From: Arenimonas sp.
Lineage (GTDB): Bacteria > Pseudomonadota > Alphaproteobacteria > Rhizobiales > Rhizobiaceae
NCBI GenBank assembly: GCA_019459145.1
Contig: JAIBEK010000020.1
Span: forward strand, 62,001 to 126,000
Reading direction: 5' to 3'
Length of the DNA stretch: 64,000 nt
The notes under the pieces were generated by a model. It was not told the origin of the DNA. It made no database searches and was given only the letters and a program-made list of their open reading frames with translations. Positions 17,649 to 27,291 of the stretch are shown here, in pieces. The first letter of the stretch is position 1; every line of letters starts with the position of its first letter. Made by a program: the position numbers and the translations under genes.

Positions 17649-18308
17649 ATGGCAGAGGGCAAGGGGGCGGTCGTCCAGATCGCGCGCCGGGGGTTGATGC
17701 TGGTGATCTCGTCGCCTTCGGGCGCGGGAAAGTCGACGATTGCGCGCACGCTGATGGAGCGCGACCGCCAGATCGGCATGTCGGTCAGCGTCACGACGCG
17801 CCAGCGGCGGCAGAGCGAGATCGAGGGGGTTCACTACCACTTCGCCTCGCAGCGCGAATTCGAGCGCATGCGCGATTCGGATTCACTGCTGGAATGGGCC
17901 GAAGTCCACGGCAATTACTACGGCACGCCGCGCGAACCGGTCGAGCTTGCCATGTCCGAGGGTCGCGACATGCTGTTCGACATCGACTGGCAGGGTGCGC
18001 AGCAGTTGCAGGACAAGATGAAGGCCGACGTGGTGTCGATCTTCATCCTGCCGCCGACCATGACCGAGCTTCAATCGCGCCTGCATCGCCGCGCCGAGGA
18101 TACCGAGGAGGTCATCCAGACGCGGCTTGCCAATTCCCGCTCCGAGATCGGCCACTGGCGCGAATATGACTATGTCATCGTCAACGACGATTTGCAGACG
18201 GCCTTCGATGCCGTCCAGTCGATCGTCAAGGCCGAACGGCTTCGCCGGGACCGCCGTCATGGCCTGTTCGACTTCGTCAGCACGCTCGTCGAGTCCGACG
18301 GGCGCTGA
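17649..18308 (+). CDS. gmk: Guanylate kinase
   Basis: Phosphorylates GMP to GDP with ATP, an essential step in guanine nucleotide and (p)ppGpp supply. 219 residues with P-loop [10 protein letters not shown] near 19-28, the GMP-binding region [19 protein letters not shown], and [12 protein letters not shown] 14-residue N-terminal extension before the P-loop domain is usual in alphaproteobacteria. It is the last gene of the fabF-mltG-yicC-gmk run. Confidence 0.97.
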   Translation: MAEGKGAVVQIARRGLMLVISSPSGAGKSTIARTLMERDRQIGMSVSVTTRQRRQSEIEGVHYHFASQREFERMRDSDSLLEWAEVHGNYYGTPREPVELAMSEGRDMLFDIDWQGAQQLQDKMKADVVSIFILPPTMTELQSRLHRRAEDTEEVIQTRLANSRSEIGHWREYDYVIVNDDLQTAFDAVQSIVKAERLRRDRRHGLFDFVSTLVESDGR

Positions 18309-18452
18309 CTGCGGCCCATGCGCGCACTGGCTTCGATAGGGCTAGAAAATACAAAATAAGCTTCAGCTAAAATTAATAGTTGAGCGCCGTTTACTTGTTT
18401 TCGCGAAAAGGCCCGCCGAGAGCGTGCCGTCCTCCCATCGTGAGACGAGAAA

Positions 18453-20636
18453 ATGCGTTTGAAAGACATATCCGTGAAATGGCGCCTCGCTGCGGCCATG
18501 GCTGTTCCGCTCGTGGCGGTGGTCGTGCTGGCCTGGATGCAGATGAGCGCCAGCCATGACAATTACCGCCACGCTGAGCGCCTGGTCGAGGCCACGGAGG
18601 AGATCTCGACCCTGGGCAACCTGGTGCATGCCTTGCAGGTCGAGCGCGGCCAGACGGCCGGCTTCCTCGGTGCGCAGGGCAAGTCGGGCGCTGATGCCCT
18701 GGCCGCTGCCCGTGGCAAGAGCGATCCCCACGTCGCCGCCATGACCGGCGTTCTCGCCTTGGTCGTTGCTGACGGCAATTCCTCTCTCAAGGCCAGCGCC
18801 GATCGCGTCTCGGCCGAACTGCTCCAGTTGGCGGATCGACGCAAGGCGGTCGACGGGCTCTCTGCCGCGCCTGCCGATGCTTTCGGCTTCTACACGGGCC
18901 TGATCGGCGAACTGACCGATCTTTCGCGCGACTATTCGCTGGCGATCGGCGGCCAGGGCACGTTCGGGCACCTGCTCGCCTACAATCTCCTGATGAACGC
19001 CAAGGAACTGGCGGGCCAGGAGCGCGCGCTCGGAAACGCCTTCCTGTCCGCCGGTCGCATCGACGAACAGCGCTTCATGGGTTTTGCCGGTCTGTTCGGC
19101 GCGCAGACGGCGCTGCTCGACGCCTATCTCGAACTTCTGCCTGTGGACCTGCGCCAACAGGTGCTGGCCGAGTTGCAGGGTAATGGTGAGGCATTGGAAC
19201 AGATGCGCGCGCGCATCCTCAAGGGTGGTGTCGCGGGCGATCTGGGCGGCCTGGAGGCTTCGACCTGGTTTTCCTTGGCGAGCGAGCGCATCCAGCGCAT
19301 GAAGACGGCGGAAGACGTGACCCTCGAGGCGATCGTCGCCAAGGCCCAACACATTGCCGCCGTTGAAATGCGGAGCTTCGTCACCGTGCTGGTTCTCAGC
19401 CTCGGCGGTGTGCTGCTGGCCTTCCTCTTTGCCGTATCGCTCGCCTTTACCGTGATCCGGCCGCTGGGCGTGTTGACCAATGCCATGAAAAAGCTGGCGA
19501 CCGGCGAAGTCGACGTGAAGCTGGCGCAGTCCGACAGCAGGGATGAGATCGGGGCGATGGGGCAGGCTGTCGGCAGCTTCATCACCATGTCGCACGACCG
19601 TGTCCGGCGTGAGCGCGAGGAGGAGGCTCGCCTGGCTCAAGCCGAACAGGCCCGGCGCGATGCAGCCGAGAGCGAGCGGGCCGAACGTGCCGCCGAGATC
19701 GGCTTCGCGGTAGAGCAACTCGGCATCGGTCTCGACCATCTCTCCGCCGGCGATCTGACGCAGCGCATCGACCGGAGCTTTGCGCCGGCGCTGGACGCGC
19801 TGCGGCTCAACTTCAACGCCTCGCTGGACCAGCTCCAGACGGTGATTTCCTCGATCAGCGAAAGCACGTCGACGATCCACCACGGCTCGCTGGAAATCCG
19901 CCAGGCCGCCGACGACCTTGCCCAGCGCACCGAGCGCCAGGCCGCGGCATTGGAGGAGGCCTCCGCTTCGATCACCGAGATCACTTCGGGAATTCGCGAC
20001 GTCAGCCGCCGGGCGGAACACGCCGGTGGTCTGGTCCAGCGGGCGACGGTGGACGCGCAGCACTCCGAGGCCGTCGTTAGGGAAACCGTGGACGCCATGG
20101 GGCGGATCGAGCAGTCCTCCGGGCAGATCGGCCAAATCATCGGCGTCATCGATGACATCGCCTTCCAGACCAATCTTCTGGCCCTCAATGCCGGGGTCGA
20201 GGCGGCCCGTGCAGGCGATGCCGGCAAGGGTTTTGCAGTCGTCGCGCAGGAAGTGCGCGAACTCGCCCAGCGATCCGCCCATGCCGCGCGTGAGATCAAG
20301 GAACTGATTGCTCGATCCGCAGGTGAGGTGAGGACCGGCGTGACGTTGGTCGGGCAGACCGGCGAGGCGCTGAAGGGCATCGAGTCCCATGTGGAAACGA
20401 TCAATGACGAGATCATGGCGATCGTCTCTGCCGCCCGCCAGCAGTCCGCCGCGCTTGGCGAGATCAGCGCCGCCGTCGGGCAGATGGACCAGGTGACGCA
20501 ACAGAATGCCGCCATGGTCGAGGAAACCAGTGCCTCCACGCACGGCCTTGCCAACGAGGCGGACCGGCTGAACGAACAGTTGGCACTGTTCCGTCTGGCA
20601 GAGGTCAGCCGCGGCCGTTCCCTGCGCGCCGCGTGA
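18453..20636 (+). CDS. Methyl-accepting chemotaxis protein with a NIT-type sensor domain
   Basis: A 727-residue chemoreceptor. The first membrane span is at about 10-30. The periplasmic region, about 31-305, starts with [18 protein letters not shown], the hallmark of the nitrate/nitrite-sensing (NIT) helical domain. A second span lies at about 307-330, then two HAMP-like stretches (about 330-385 and 430-480), then the signalling domain with the hairpin tip [21 protein letters not shown] and [10 protein letters not shown]. It signals to CheA/CheW in the cytosol. It is monocistronic and ends at a bidirectional palindrome. The ligand is predicted from the NIT match only. Confidence 0.92.
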   Translation: MRLKDISVKWRLAAAMAVPLVAVVVLAWMQMSASHDNYRHAERLVEATEEISTLGNLVHALQVERGQTAGFLGAQGKSGADALAAARGKSDPHVAAMTGVLALVVADGNSSLKASADRVSAELLQLADRRKAVDGLSAAPADAFGFYTGLIGELTDLSRDYSLAIGGQGTFGHLLAYNLLMNAKELAGQERALGNAFLSAGRIDEQRFMGFAGLFGAQTALLDAYLELLPVDLRQQVLAELQGNGEALEQMRARILKGGVAGDLGGLEASTWFSLASERIQRMKTAEDVTLEAIVAKAQHIAAVEMRSFVTVLVLSLGGVLLAFLFAVSLAFTVIRPLGVLTNAMKKLATGEVDVKLAQSDSRDEIGAMGQAVGSFITMSHDRVRREREEEARLAQAEQARRDAAESERAERAAEIGFAVEQLGIGLDHLSAGDLTQRIDRSFAPALDALRLNFNASLDQLQTVISSISESTSTIHHGSLEIRQAADDLAQRTERQAAALEEASASITEITSGIRDVSRRAEHAGGLVQRATVDAQHSEAVVRETVDAMGRIEQSSGQIGQIIGVIDDIAFQTNLLALNAGVEAARAGDAGKGFAVVAQEVRELAQRSAHAAREIKELIARSAGEVRTGVTLVGQTGEALKGIESHVETINDEIMAIVSAARQQSAALGEISAAVGQMDQVTQQNAAMVEETSASTHGLANEADRLNEQLALFRLAEVSRGRSLRAA

Positions 20637-20660
20637 CCGGTTCATCCATCCAAAATGTCG

Positions 20661-20682
20661 ACGGGGGCCTCGAGGCCCCCGT
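20661..20682. terminator. Bidirectional terminator palindrome
   Basis: A perfect 22-bp palindrome centred on CTCGAG lies between the chemoreceptor gene (plus) and betC (minus), which converge here. As RNA it gives a very stable GC hairpin on either strand, though the following U tract is weak (TTGGCGCTTCTT on plus). Confidence 0.6.
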
Positions 20683-20774
20683 TGGCGCTTCTTGTGGGTC
20701 CATGATTCCGCAGGGCGAGCACTCCGCTTCGAGGCTCTTCAGACGGCGCGCCGCGCGCCGTCCATTGCCCCGAC

Positions 20775-22304
20775 CTATTCGCCGCGCGGAAAGCGCTGGC
20801 TTTCCTCGAGAATGTTCAGGTCCATGTGATTGCGCATATAGCGCTCCGAGGCCTTCTGTAGCGGCTGGTAGTCCCAGGGGAAGTAAGCCCCGTTGCGCAA
20901 TGCCGCATAGACGACGTGGCGGCGCGCCTGGCTCTCGCGCACGGCGGCATCGTAGCGCTTGAGATCCCAGCGCTCCGCCGCCAGGGCTTCGAGGTGCCGC
21001 AGGGTCCCGGCATGGGCCGGCTTACCTGCCAGATTGCGCAGTTCCAGCGGGTCGCTTTCCAGATCGACGAGGATCGGCGGATCGGTATCGCACAGCGTCA
21101 GCTTGAAACGGCCGTCCCGGATGGCGACCAGCGGCGCGATCGATCCCTCGGCGGCATATTCCATCGGCACGGCGCCGCGCACGCCCTTATCCTGGGCAAG
21201 AGGCATAAGATCCTCGCCGTCGGTCCAGGCCGCGAGCGTCGACATGTCGATGCCGGCAAGACCGGCCAGAGTCGGCGTCACGTCGAGCGTCGAAACCGGC
21301 TCGGCCACCAGTCTCGCCTCCAGTCCAGGCGCCGACAGCATCAGCGGCACGCGGGCCGAACCTTCGAAGAAGTTCATCTTGAACCACAGGCCGCGCTCGC
21401 CGAGCATATCGCCGTGGTCGGAGACGAACAGGATCACTGTATTGTCCGCCATCCGGGTCCGCTCCAGCACGTCCAGGATCTCGCCGATCTTCTCGTCGAC
21501 ATAGGAGATGTTGGCAAAGTAGCCGCGTCGGGCGCGGCGGATGTCCTCGTCGCTGATGGCAAAGGCCGTATGATCGCAGGCATCCATCAGCCGTTTCGAG
21601 TGAGGGTCCTGCTGTCCATAGGGGATGGCCGGAACCGTGGGGTCGAGCGCCGGGCAGTCCTCGTACAGGTCCCAGAACTTACGTCGCGCCACGTAAGGGT
21701 CGTGCGGGTGGGTGAAGCTGACCGTCAGGCACCACGGTCGGCCGTCCTGGCCGCGGGAGAGGTCGTAGAGCCGGCGCGTGGCGTGATAGGCGACCTCGTC
21801 GTCATATTCCATCTGGTTGGTGATCTCGGCCACCCCCGCCCCGGTGACCGAGCCGAGGTTGTGGTACCACCAGTCGATGCGCTCGCCCGGTTTGGAATAG
21901 TCCGGCGTCCAGCCGAAATCGGCGGGATAGATGTCGGTCGTCAACCGCTCCTCGAAGCCGTGCAACTGGTCGGGTCCGACAAAGTGCATCTTGCCCGACA
22001 GGCTGGTCTCATAGCCCGCCGCGCGCAGATGGTGGGCATAGGTCGGAATGTCCGAAGCGAATTCGGCTGCATTGTCGTAGACGCGGGTGCGGCTCGGTAA
22101 TTGCCCCGACATGAACGAGGCCCGCGCCGGCGCGCAGAGCGGGCTGGCCGTATAGGTATTGGCGAAGCGCACGGAGCGCTTCGCCAGGGATTTCAGATGC
22201 GGTGCCTGGAGAAACGCGGCCGGCCCGTCGGGGAAGAGCGTGCCGTTGAACTGGTCGACCATCAGCACCAGAATGTTCGGGCGGGATTGCACGACACGGT
22301 CCAT
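20775..22304 (-). CDS. betC: Choline-sulfatase
   Basis: Hydrolyses choline-O-sulfate to choline and sulfate, feeding glycine-betaine synthesis and sulfur supply. The 509-residue sulfatase has metal-binding DQ in LVLMVDQFNG, the formylglycine motif C57-A-P-A-R61 (LCAPARASFMSG), SGKMHFVG, HPHDPY and VSDHGDMLGERGLW. The C-terminal tail (RNGAYFPWDYQP) is typical of BetC. It starts one base after the choX stop codon with no strong ribosome binding site, so translation is probably coupled. Regulation by the divergent LysR gene is expected. Confidence 0.93.
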   Translation of the reverse strand: MDRVVQSRPNILVLMVDQFNGTLFPDGPAAFLQAPHLKSLAKRSVRFANTYTASPLCAPARASFMSGQLPSRTRVYDNAAEFASDIPTYAHHLRAAGYETSLSGKMHFVGPDQLHGFEERLTTDIYPADFGWTPDYSKPGERIDWWYHNLGSVTGAGVAEITNQMEYDDEVAYHATRRLYDLSRGQDGRPWCLTVSFTHPHDPYVARRKFWDLYEDCPALDPTVPAIPYGQQDPHSKRLMDACDHTAFAISDEDIRRARRGYFANISYVDEKIGEILDVLERTRMADNTVILFVSDHGDMLGERGLWFKMNFFEGSARVPLMLSAPGLEARLVAEPVSTLDVTPTLAGLAGIDMSTLAAWTDGEDLMPLAQDKGVRGAVPMEYAAEGSIAPLVAIRDGRFKLTLCDTDPPILVDLESDPLELRNLAGKPAHAGTLRHLEALAAERWDLKRYDAAVRESQARRHVVYAALRNGAYFPWDYQPLQKASERYMRNHMDLNILEESQRFPRGE

Positions 22305-22305
22305 G

Positions 22306-23265
22306 TCAGAGCCCGAGAGACGATTTGACGGCTTCCGCGCCTGGCTTTCCGTCGAGGGTGGTCACGCCGGACAGCCAGCCTTCGAGTACGGCAGGGTTTG
22401 TTTTGAGCCAGGCGATTGCTGCCTCCTTGGCTTCCTTGCCGCCGAGGATCTCGCCCATCAGCACGTTCTCCATGCTCACCTCGAAGCTCAACTGCTTGAA
22501 CAGGCCGGCCGCATTCGGGCAGCTTTCCGACCAGCCCGTCCGCGCCAGCGTGTAGACTTCGGCGCCGCCATAATTGGGGCCGAAATGGGCGTCGCCGCCG
22601 GAGAGATAGGTGATCTGGAAACGCTCGTTCATCGGATGCGGGGCCCAGGCAAGGAAGACCACGCCCTTGCCCGCCTTAGTCGCTCGCTCGACCTGGGACA
22701 GCATGGCCTGCTCGCCGGATTCCACCAGTTTCCAGTCCTTAAGCCCGAATTCGCCCGCATCGATCATCTTCTGGATGTTGAGATTGGCCGGCGCGCCGGG
22801 CTCGATGCCGTAAATCGTGCGTTCGAACTCGTCGCCATGCTTTTCGAGGTCGGCGAAGTCCTTGACGCCCTTTTCGGCCGAGGCGGTCGGCACCGCCAGG
22901 GTGAACTTGGCGCCTTCGAGATTCTTGTTGAGCACCTCGACCGCCTTGGCCGCGTTGAGATCGTCGATGAAGGCCTGTTGCGCCGGCATCCAGTTGCCGA
23001 GGAAGACGTCGATCTCGCCGTTCTTCATCGACTGGTATCCGATCGGAACGGCAAGCGTCTTGACCTCGGGCTGGTAGCCGAGCGCTTCGAGCAGCACGGA
23101 TGCCACGCCATTGGTGGCGGTGATGTCGGTCCAGCCGGGATCGGAGAGGCGGATCGTCTTGCAGATCTCGGCATCGGCGGCCACAGCCGGTGCGGCTGCG
23201 CAGATGGAAACGGCGACCGCGACGCCGCTGAGCCAGAGTCTGGTCATGCCTGTCTTCTGATGCAT
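22306..23265 (-). CDS. choX: Choline ABC transporter substrate-binding protein
   Basis: Periplasmic binding protein for choline, 319 residues. A signal peptide ends near AVAADA (about residue 30). The aromatic residues expected of the choline box are visible in SDPGWTD, GNWMPA and FLAWAPHPMN. The ribosome binding site AGAGGGAA precedes the ATG at 23265. In Sinorhizobium choX is followed by choW and choV; here betC follows instead and no permease or ATPase gene is in the window, so transport must use components encoded elsewhere. Confidence 0.9.
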   Translation of the reverse strand: MHQKTGMTRLWLSGVAVAVSICAAAPAVAADAEICKTIRLSDPGWTDITATNGVASVLLEALGYQPEVKTLAVPIGYQSMKNGEIDVFLGNWMPAQQAFIDDLNAAKAVEVLNKNLEGAKFTLAVPTASAEKGVKDFADLEKHGDEFERTIYGIEPGAPANLNIQKMIDAGEFGLKDWKLVESGEQAMLSQVERATKAGKGVVFLAWAPHPMNERFQITYLSGGDAHFGPNYGGAEVYTLARTGWSESCPNAAGLFKQLSFEVSMENVLMGEILGGKEAKEAAIAWLKTNPAVLEGWLSGVTTLDGKPGAEAVKSSLGL

Positions 23266-23289
23266 GTCTTCGTTCCCTCTTTTTTGACA

Positions 23290-23307
23290 TTCGATAGGTT
23301 TATTGAA
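23290..23307. promoter_or_regulatory. Candidate LysR-regulator operator between choX and lysR
   Basis: A dyad TTCGAT-N6-ATTGAA (5 of 6 positions paired) lies in the 102-bp divergent spacer. It has the T-N11-A character of LysR-type sites and overlaps the region expected to hold both promoters (a TTGACA lies at 23284-23289 on the plus strand). Binding is inferred from position and symmetry only. Confidence 0.4.
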
Positions 23308-23367
23308 ACGGAAACTACACTAAGCTGTGAAGCTGGAGATTTTGGATCGCGGACATAAGGATCATTT

Positions 23368-24288
23368 ATGGCAGAAGCGGCGGTTGACCTCGGGTGGATG
23401 CGGCTTCTGGTCGAGATCGGCCGACGCGGTTCCTTGTCCGCCGCCGCACGCGCACGGGGATTGAGTCAGCCGGCGGTCAGCTACCAGATCCGCCAGTTGG
23501 AGCAGAGTTTCGGTGTGCCCCTGCTGAGCCGGCTGCATCGTGGCGTGGCACTGACTGACGAGGGACGGCGGGTGTTCGACGTCGCCGCCCGCACGGTCGC
23601 GGAACTGGATGAGTTGGAGCGGGTCATTCGTGCCGCCAGCCACAGACCGGTCATCCGGCTCTGCACAGACTATGCCTTTTCGAGCCTCTGGCTCATTCCC
23701 CGCATGCATGCGTTTCGCCAGGCCCATCCGGAACTGGATCTGCAGATCGTCGCCACGCAACGCCTTGCCCCTGACTGGGAGGTGGATTCCGACATCGCCG
23801 TTGCCTTCGGATCGCGCGGCGAGTTCGGCCAGGACGGAATCCTGCTGATGCCGGAGCGCGTATTGCCGGTCTGCACCCCGGCCTTCCTCGATCGGCACGG
23901 CCCGTTCGATGATCCGGGTGCCCTGGCGAGCGTGCCGCTCATCCATCTGGATGCCGCCGTGCCGTCGCCGTGGTTCGAATGGACGAGCTATCTGACGGCG
24001 GTCGGGACGAGCCGAAAGGCCGACGCCATGCTCGGCGACATGAGTTTCAATACCTATGCCATGGTCATTCAGGCGGCGCTGGCAGGGCAGGGCCTGGCGC
24101 TCGGCTGGCTTGGCCTGGTCGATCAGATCATCGACAGCGGCATGCTCTGCAGGGTGGGAGCGGTTCTCGATCGCGAAGAGCGCGGCTACTGGCTGCTTGT
24201 CTCAAGATCACGTCACGCAAGCGTCGCCCAACTGGCGGAATGGCTGGTCACGGAAGCGAATGGGTGCACTGCGGAAGGCAGCGCGTAG
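23368..24288 (+). CDS. LysR-type regulator of choline-sulfate utilisation
   Basis: 306 residues. The N-terminal winged helix-turn-helix (about residues 8-67) carries RGSLSAAARARGLSQPAVSYQIRQLE; the effector domain follows (about 90-295). It is divergent from choX-betC, the standard arrangement for the choline-sulfate-responsive LysR of rhizobia, and likely controls that operon and itself. It faces rsmA at its 3' end, with only 49 bp between the two stop codons. Confidence 0.88.
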   Translation: MAEAAVDLGWMRLLVEIGRRGSLSAAARARGLSQPAVSYQIRQLEQSFGVPLLSRLHRGVALTDEGRRVFDVAARTVAELDELERVIRAASHRPVIRLCTDYAFSSLWLIPRMHAFRQAHPELDLQIVATQRLAPDWEVDSDIAVAFGSRGEFGQDGILLMPERVLPVCTPAFLDRHGPFDDPGALASVPLIHLDAAVPSPWFEWTSYLTAVGTSRKADAMLGDMSFNTYAMVIQAALAGQGLALGWLGLVDQIIDSGMLCRVGAVLDREERGYWLLVSRSRHASVAQLAEWLVTEANGCTAEGSA

Positions 24289-24337
24289 GTCCGGACCGTG
24301 ATCGCAGGCGGGCGATAAGCGCGCCCGCGTCGCACCG

Positions 24338-25165
24338 TCAAAGCAGATTGGCAATGCGGCAGAATTCTTCCACCGACAAGGTTTCGGCTCGTCGCGCCGA
24401 ATCGATTTCCGCCTTTGCCAGCAGCGCCTCGCCGCCGAGCGATTTCAGGCTCTGGCGCAGCATCTTGCGGCGCTGGCCGAAGGCGGCCTGCGTCACCCGT
24501 TCCAGTTTCTCCACATCGCAGGGCAGCGGGTTCTGCCTCGGCACCAAATGCACGACCGAGGAGGTGACCTTGGGCGGCGGCGTGAACGCCTGCGGCGGTA
24601 CGTCGAAGGCCATGTGCGCCTCGGTGCGCCAGCCGCACAGCACGCCCAGCCGGCCATAATGGTCGTCGCTCTCGTCGGCGACGATGCGCAGGCCAACTTC
24701 CCGCTGGAACATCAGCGTCAGCGATTGCCAGAACGGCGGCCATTGGCGCGGCAGCAGCCAGTTGATCAGCAATTGCGTGCCGACATTATAGGGCAGGTTG
24801 GCGATGATCTTCACCGGGCCCTCCGGCGCCATCGCCTCGAAATCGGTCTTCAGCGCGTCGCCCTCGATCACTTCGAGCCGTCCGGGATAATGATCGGCGA
24901 TTTCGGCCAGCGCCGGCAGGCAGCGATGGTCGCGCTCGACCGCGATCACCTTCTTGGCGCCGAGCGACAGGATGGCCCGCGTCAGGCCACCAGGACCGGG
25001 GCCGACCTCGAACACTGTCACACCCTCGAGCGGTCCGGCCGTGCGGGCGATCTTCTGGGTGAGGTTGAGGTCGAGGAGAAAGTTCTGGCCGAGCGCCTTG
25101 CGCGCGTCGAGCCCGTGGCGGGCGATCACGTCGCGTAGCGGCGGCAGTCCGTCGATGGCTGCCAT
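24338..25165 (-). CDS. rsmA: 16S rRNA (adenine1518/1519-N6) dimethyltransferase
   Basis: Dimethylates two adjacent adenosines near the 3' end of 16S rRNA during 30S maturation. 275 residues with the SAM-binding region [16 protein letters not shown] and [16 protein letters not shown], the catalytic [11 protein letters not shown] motif and the C-terminal helical domain. The ATG at 25165 shares one base with the pdxA stop codon (TGATG), showing translational coupling. Linkage to pdxA, surA and lptD is conserved across proteobacteria. Confidence 0.97.
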   Translation of the reverse strand: MAAIDGLPPLRDVIARHGLDARKALGQNFLLDLNLTQKIARTAGPLEGVTVFEVGPGPGGLTRAILSLGAKKVIAVERDHRCLPALAEIADHYPGRLEVIEGDALKTDFEAMAPEGPVKIIANLPYNVGTQLLINWLLPRQWPPFWQSLTLMFQREVGLRIVADESDDHYGRLGVLCGWRTEAHMAFDVPPQAFTPPPKVTSSVVHLVPRQNPLPCDVEKLERVTQAAFGQRRKMLRQSLKSLGGEALLAKAEIDSARRAETLSVEEFCRIANLL

Positions 25166-26190
25166 CAGGATTGCGCTTCGCTGGTCCGGCTGATCTCGTC
25201 GGCGAGCTTCAGCGCCGCAACCAGGCTGTCCTCGCGGGCGATGCCCTGGCCAGCGATACCGAAGGCGGTGCCGTGGTCCGGCGAGGTGCGGACAAAGGGC
25301 AGGCCGAGCGTGACATTGACCGAATCGTCGAAGCCGAGGGCCTTGACCGGGATCAGCGCCTGATCGTGATACATGCAGATGGCGACGTCGTAGCGGCGGC
25401 GGGCTTCATCATGGAACATGGTGTCGGCCGGCAGCGGGCCGAAGGCATCGATGCCCTCGCTGCGCAGCTTCATGATGGCCGGATGGATGATGTCCTCGTC
25501 CTCATGGCCGATCGCGCCACCTTCACCGGCATGCGGGTTGAGCCCGGCGACGGCGAGGCGGGGATGGGCGATGCCGAAACGGTTCCGCAGGTCGGTTGCG
25601 ACGATCCGGCAGGTTTCGACGATCACGGCCTCGCTCAGCGCCCCGGGGACGTCCTTGATCGGGATATGGATCGTCACGGGCACGGCGCGGACTTTCGGAC
25701 CGGCCAGCATCATCACCGGGCGATAGGTCTCGCCGGTGCGGCGCCTGGCGAGTTCGGCCAGAAATTCGGTATGACCGGGAAAGCCAAAACCTGCCTCATA
25801 AAGCACGGACTTGGCGATCGGGTTGGTGACCATGGCGCGCGCCTTGCCATCGAAACACAGCTGGACGGCGGTCTCGATCGCTGTGATCGTGCCCTTGGCA
25901 TTGGCCACATGCGGCTCGCCGGCAACGACGTCGAAGCCGATTGGCACGGAAAGAACGGGAAGCGCCGTGTCGAACAGGGCGACCGCGCCGGCTGCGTCGG
26001 TTTCCTTGAGCGGCACATCGAGTTCGAGCTGGCGTGCACGGACGGCAAGAACGGCCGGGTCGCCAATGTAGAGGAAAGGCGGCACCCGATGCTCCGCCCG
26101 CTTCACCCAAGCGGCGAGCGCAATGTCGGGACCGATGCCTGCCGGGTCGCCCTGGCTCAGCGCAAGAGGAAGATGGTCGGCAGGGGGCAT
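25165..26190 (-). CDS. pdxA: 4-hydroxythreonine-4-phosphate dehydrogenase
   Basis: NAD-dependent oxidation in the DXP-dependent pathway to pyridoxal phosphate. 341 residues with the early [15 protein letters not shown] motif, metal-binding histidines in [10 protein letters not shown] and in LNPHAGEGG, and the C-terminal [13 protein letters not shown] and [14 protein letters not shown]. It starts 12 bp after the SurA-like gene and overlaps rsmA by one base. Confidence 0.97.
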   Translation of the reverse strand: MPPADHLPLALSQGDPAGIGPDIALAAWVKRAEHRVPPFLYIGDPAVLAVRARQLELDVPLKETDAAGAVALFDTALPVLSVPIGFDVVAGEPHVANAKGTITAIETAVQLCFDGKARAMVTNPIAKSVLYEAGFGFPGHTEFLAELARRRTGETYRPVMMLAGPKVRAVPVTIHIPIKDVPGALSEAVIVETCRIVATDLRNRFGIAHPRLAVAGLNPHAGEGGAIGHEDEDIIHPAIMKLRSEGIDAFGPLPADTMFHDEARRRYDVAICMYHDQALIPVKALGFDDSVNVTLGLPFVRTSPDHGTAFGIAGQGIAREDSLVAALKLADEISRTSEAQS

Positions 26191-26202
26191 CCGGTACTCG
26201 GC

Positions 26203-27141
26203 TCAGTTGTTGACGATCTGTGCTTTCGCGCGCAATTCGTCCAGATATTTCTTGGCGTTCGGATTGTCGTCCTGCTTTTCCTTGCCGAGATCCTCGGCGC
26301 GGAACACGACTTCGGCCGCCACGTCGTCCGAGACCTTGCGCTGGTTGCAGATGGCCAGATATTCGACCCCACGCTCGGTCACGCGTGTACCGGTCGTGCC
26401 GCCCTTGGCTTTCTCGATCAGCGGCTTCCAATCTGCCGGCAGTTCGGGTTCGAGTACGCGGCCAAGATTGCGGATCGATACGTCGAGATAGTTCTTGGCA
26501 AAATCCATGGCGCCGTCGCAGCCCGGGAACTTGGCACGAGAGGCTTCCGCCTCGGCCTTGCGCTTGCCGGTTATGCCCTTCTTCGACGCGGGCACGACGA
26601 AAATGACCTGCTTGAGGAAATATTCGGTGGTCACCGGCTTCTGCTTGTTTTCCAAGAGGCGGGTGACGAGGTCCTGGTTCGACAGCTTGTTCTTCGAGCC
26701 GTAGCGGGCATTGACCAGGCGCGGCCAGCTCATCGAAACGGCGATATAGGCCTTGAAATGTTCGACGCCGACACCGGCCTGGCCGAGGATCTGGGTCATC
26801 TGCTGCGGCGAAAGCTTGTTGCCAGAGGCAAACCGCGCATAGGCCGCATCAACCTCGGACGTGCTGACCGACATGCCGACGCGGGCGATTTCCTGCCGCT
26901 TCAAGGCTTCCTCGATCATTTCTTCCTTGGCAATCTGGTTCAGATTGCCCTTGCGGCGCTGGAGGCGAAGAAAGGCGACGCGACGGGCAACGTCGCCATT
27001 GGTGATGGCCGTCTTGTTGACGACGGCGACGACCTGGCTCGCAGCCTGAGCGACGTTGACGACGGACGCATCACCCGCAATGATCGCCAGCGCGACCGTG
27101 CAAGCGAGCAGAATCCGCTTTCCCTTGTTTGCCATGGCCAT
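26203..27141 (-). CDS. SurA-like periplasmic chaperone / peptidyl-prolyl isomerase
   Basis: 312 residues with a signal peptide (about 1-33, ending AQAAS) and the SurA N-terminal chaperone domain (VVAVVNKTAITNGDVARRVAFL). A parvulin-like region is much reduced: around 180-260 the sequence lacks the familiar catalytic strings, so isomerase activity is doubtful. Location between lptD and pdxA is where surA lies in proteobacteria, so a role in outer-membrane protein and LptD folding is likely. The ATG at 27141 has AAAGGAAG at good distance; a second ATG two codons later is possible. Confidence 0.85.
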   Translation of the reverse strand: MAMANKGKRILLACTVALAIIAGDASVVNVAQAASQVVAVVNKTAITNGDVARRVAFLRLQRRKGNLNQIAKEEMIEEALKRQEIARVGMSVSTSEVDAAYARFASGNKLSPQQMTQILGQAGVGVEHFKAYIAVSMSWPRLVNARYGSKNKLSNQDLVTRLLENKQKPVTTEYFLKQVIFVVPASKKGITGKRKAEAEASRAKFPGCDGAMDFAKNYLDVSIRNLGRVLEPELPADWKPLIEKAKGGTTGTRVTERGVEYLAICNQRKVSDDVAAEVVFRAEDLGKEKQDDNPNAKKYLDELRAKAQIVNN

Positions 27142-27291
27142 CGTCTTCCTTTCCAGCGGGAGCAAAACAGTGCTCAACCCGCCTAAGCATAGTCTGGTGA
27201 AAGTATAATCTGCCGCACCGATTGCACAATCCGTGCGGCGAAACAATGACGATGGCCCGCAATTGCCAGGGGTTTTGCCGGGAAACCGGGC

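Noticed and set aside
18363-20645. 760-codon minus-strand open frame opposite the chemoreceptor
   Set aside because: Mirror of the chemoreceptor gene; no recognisable domains.
27247-27291. CCGG-GAAA-CCGG after lptD as a terminator
   Set aside because: Four-base-pair stem without T run is too weak.
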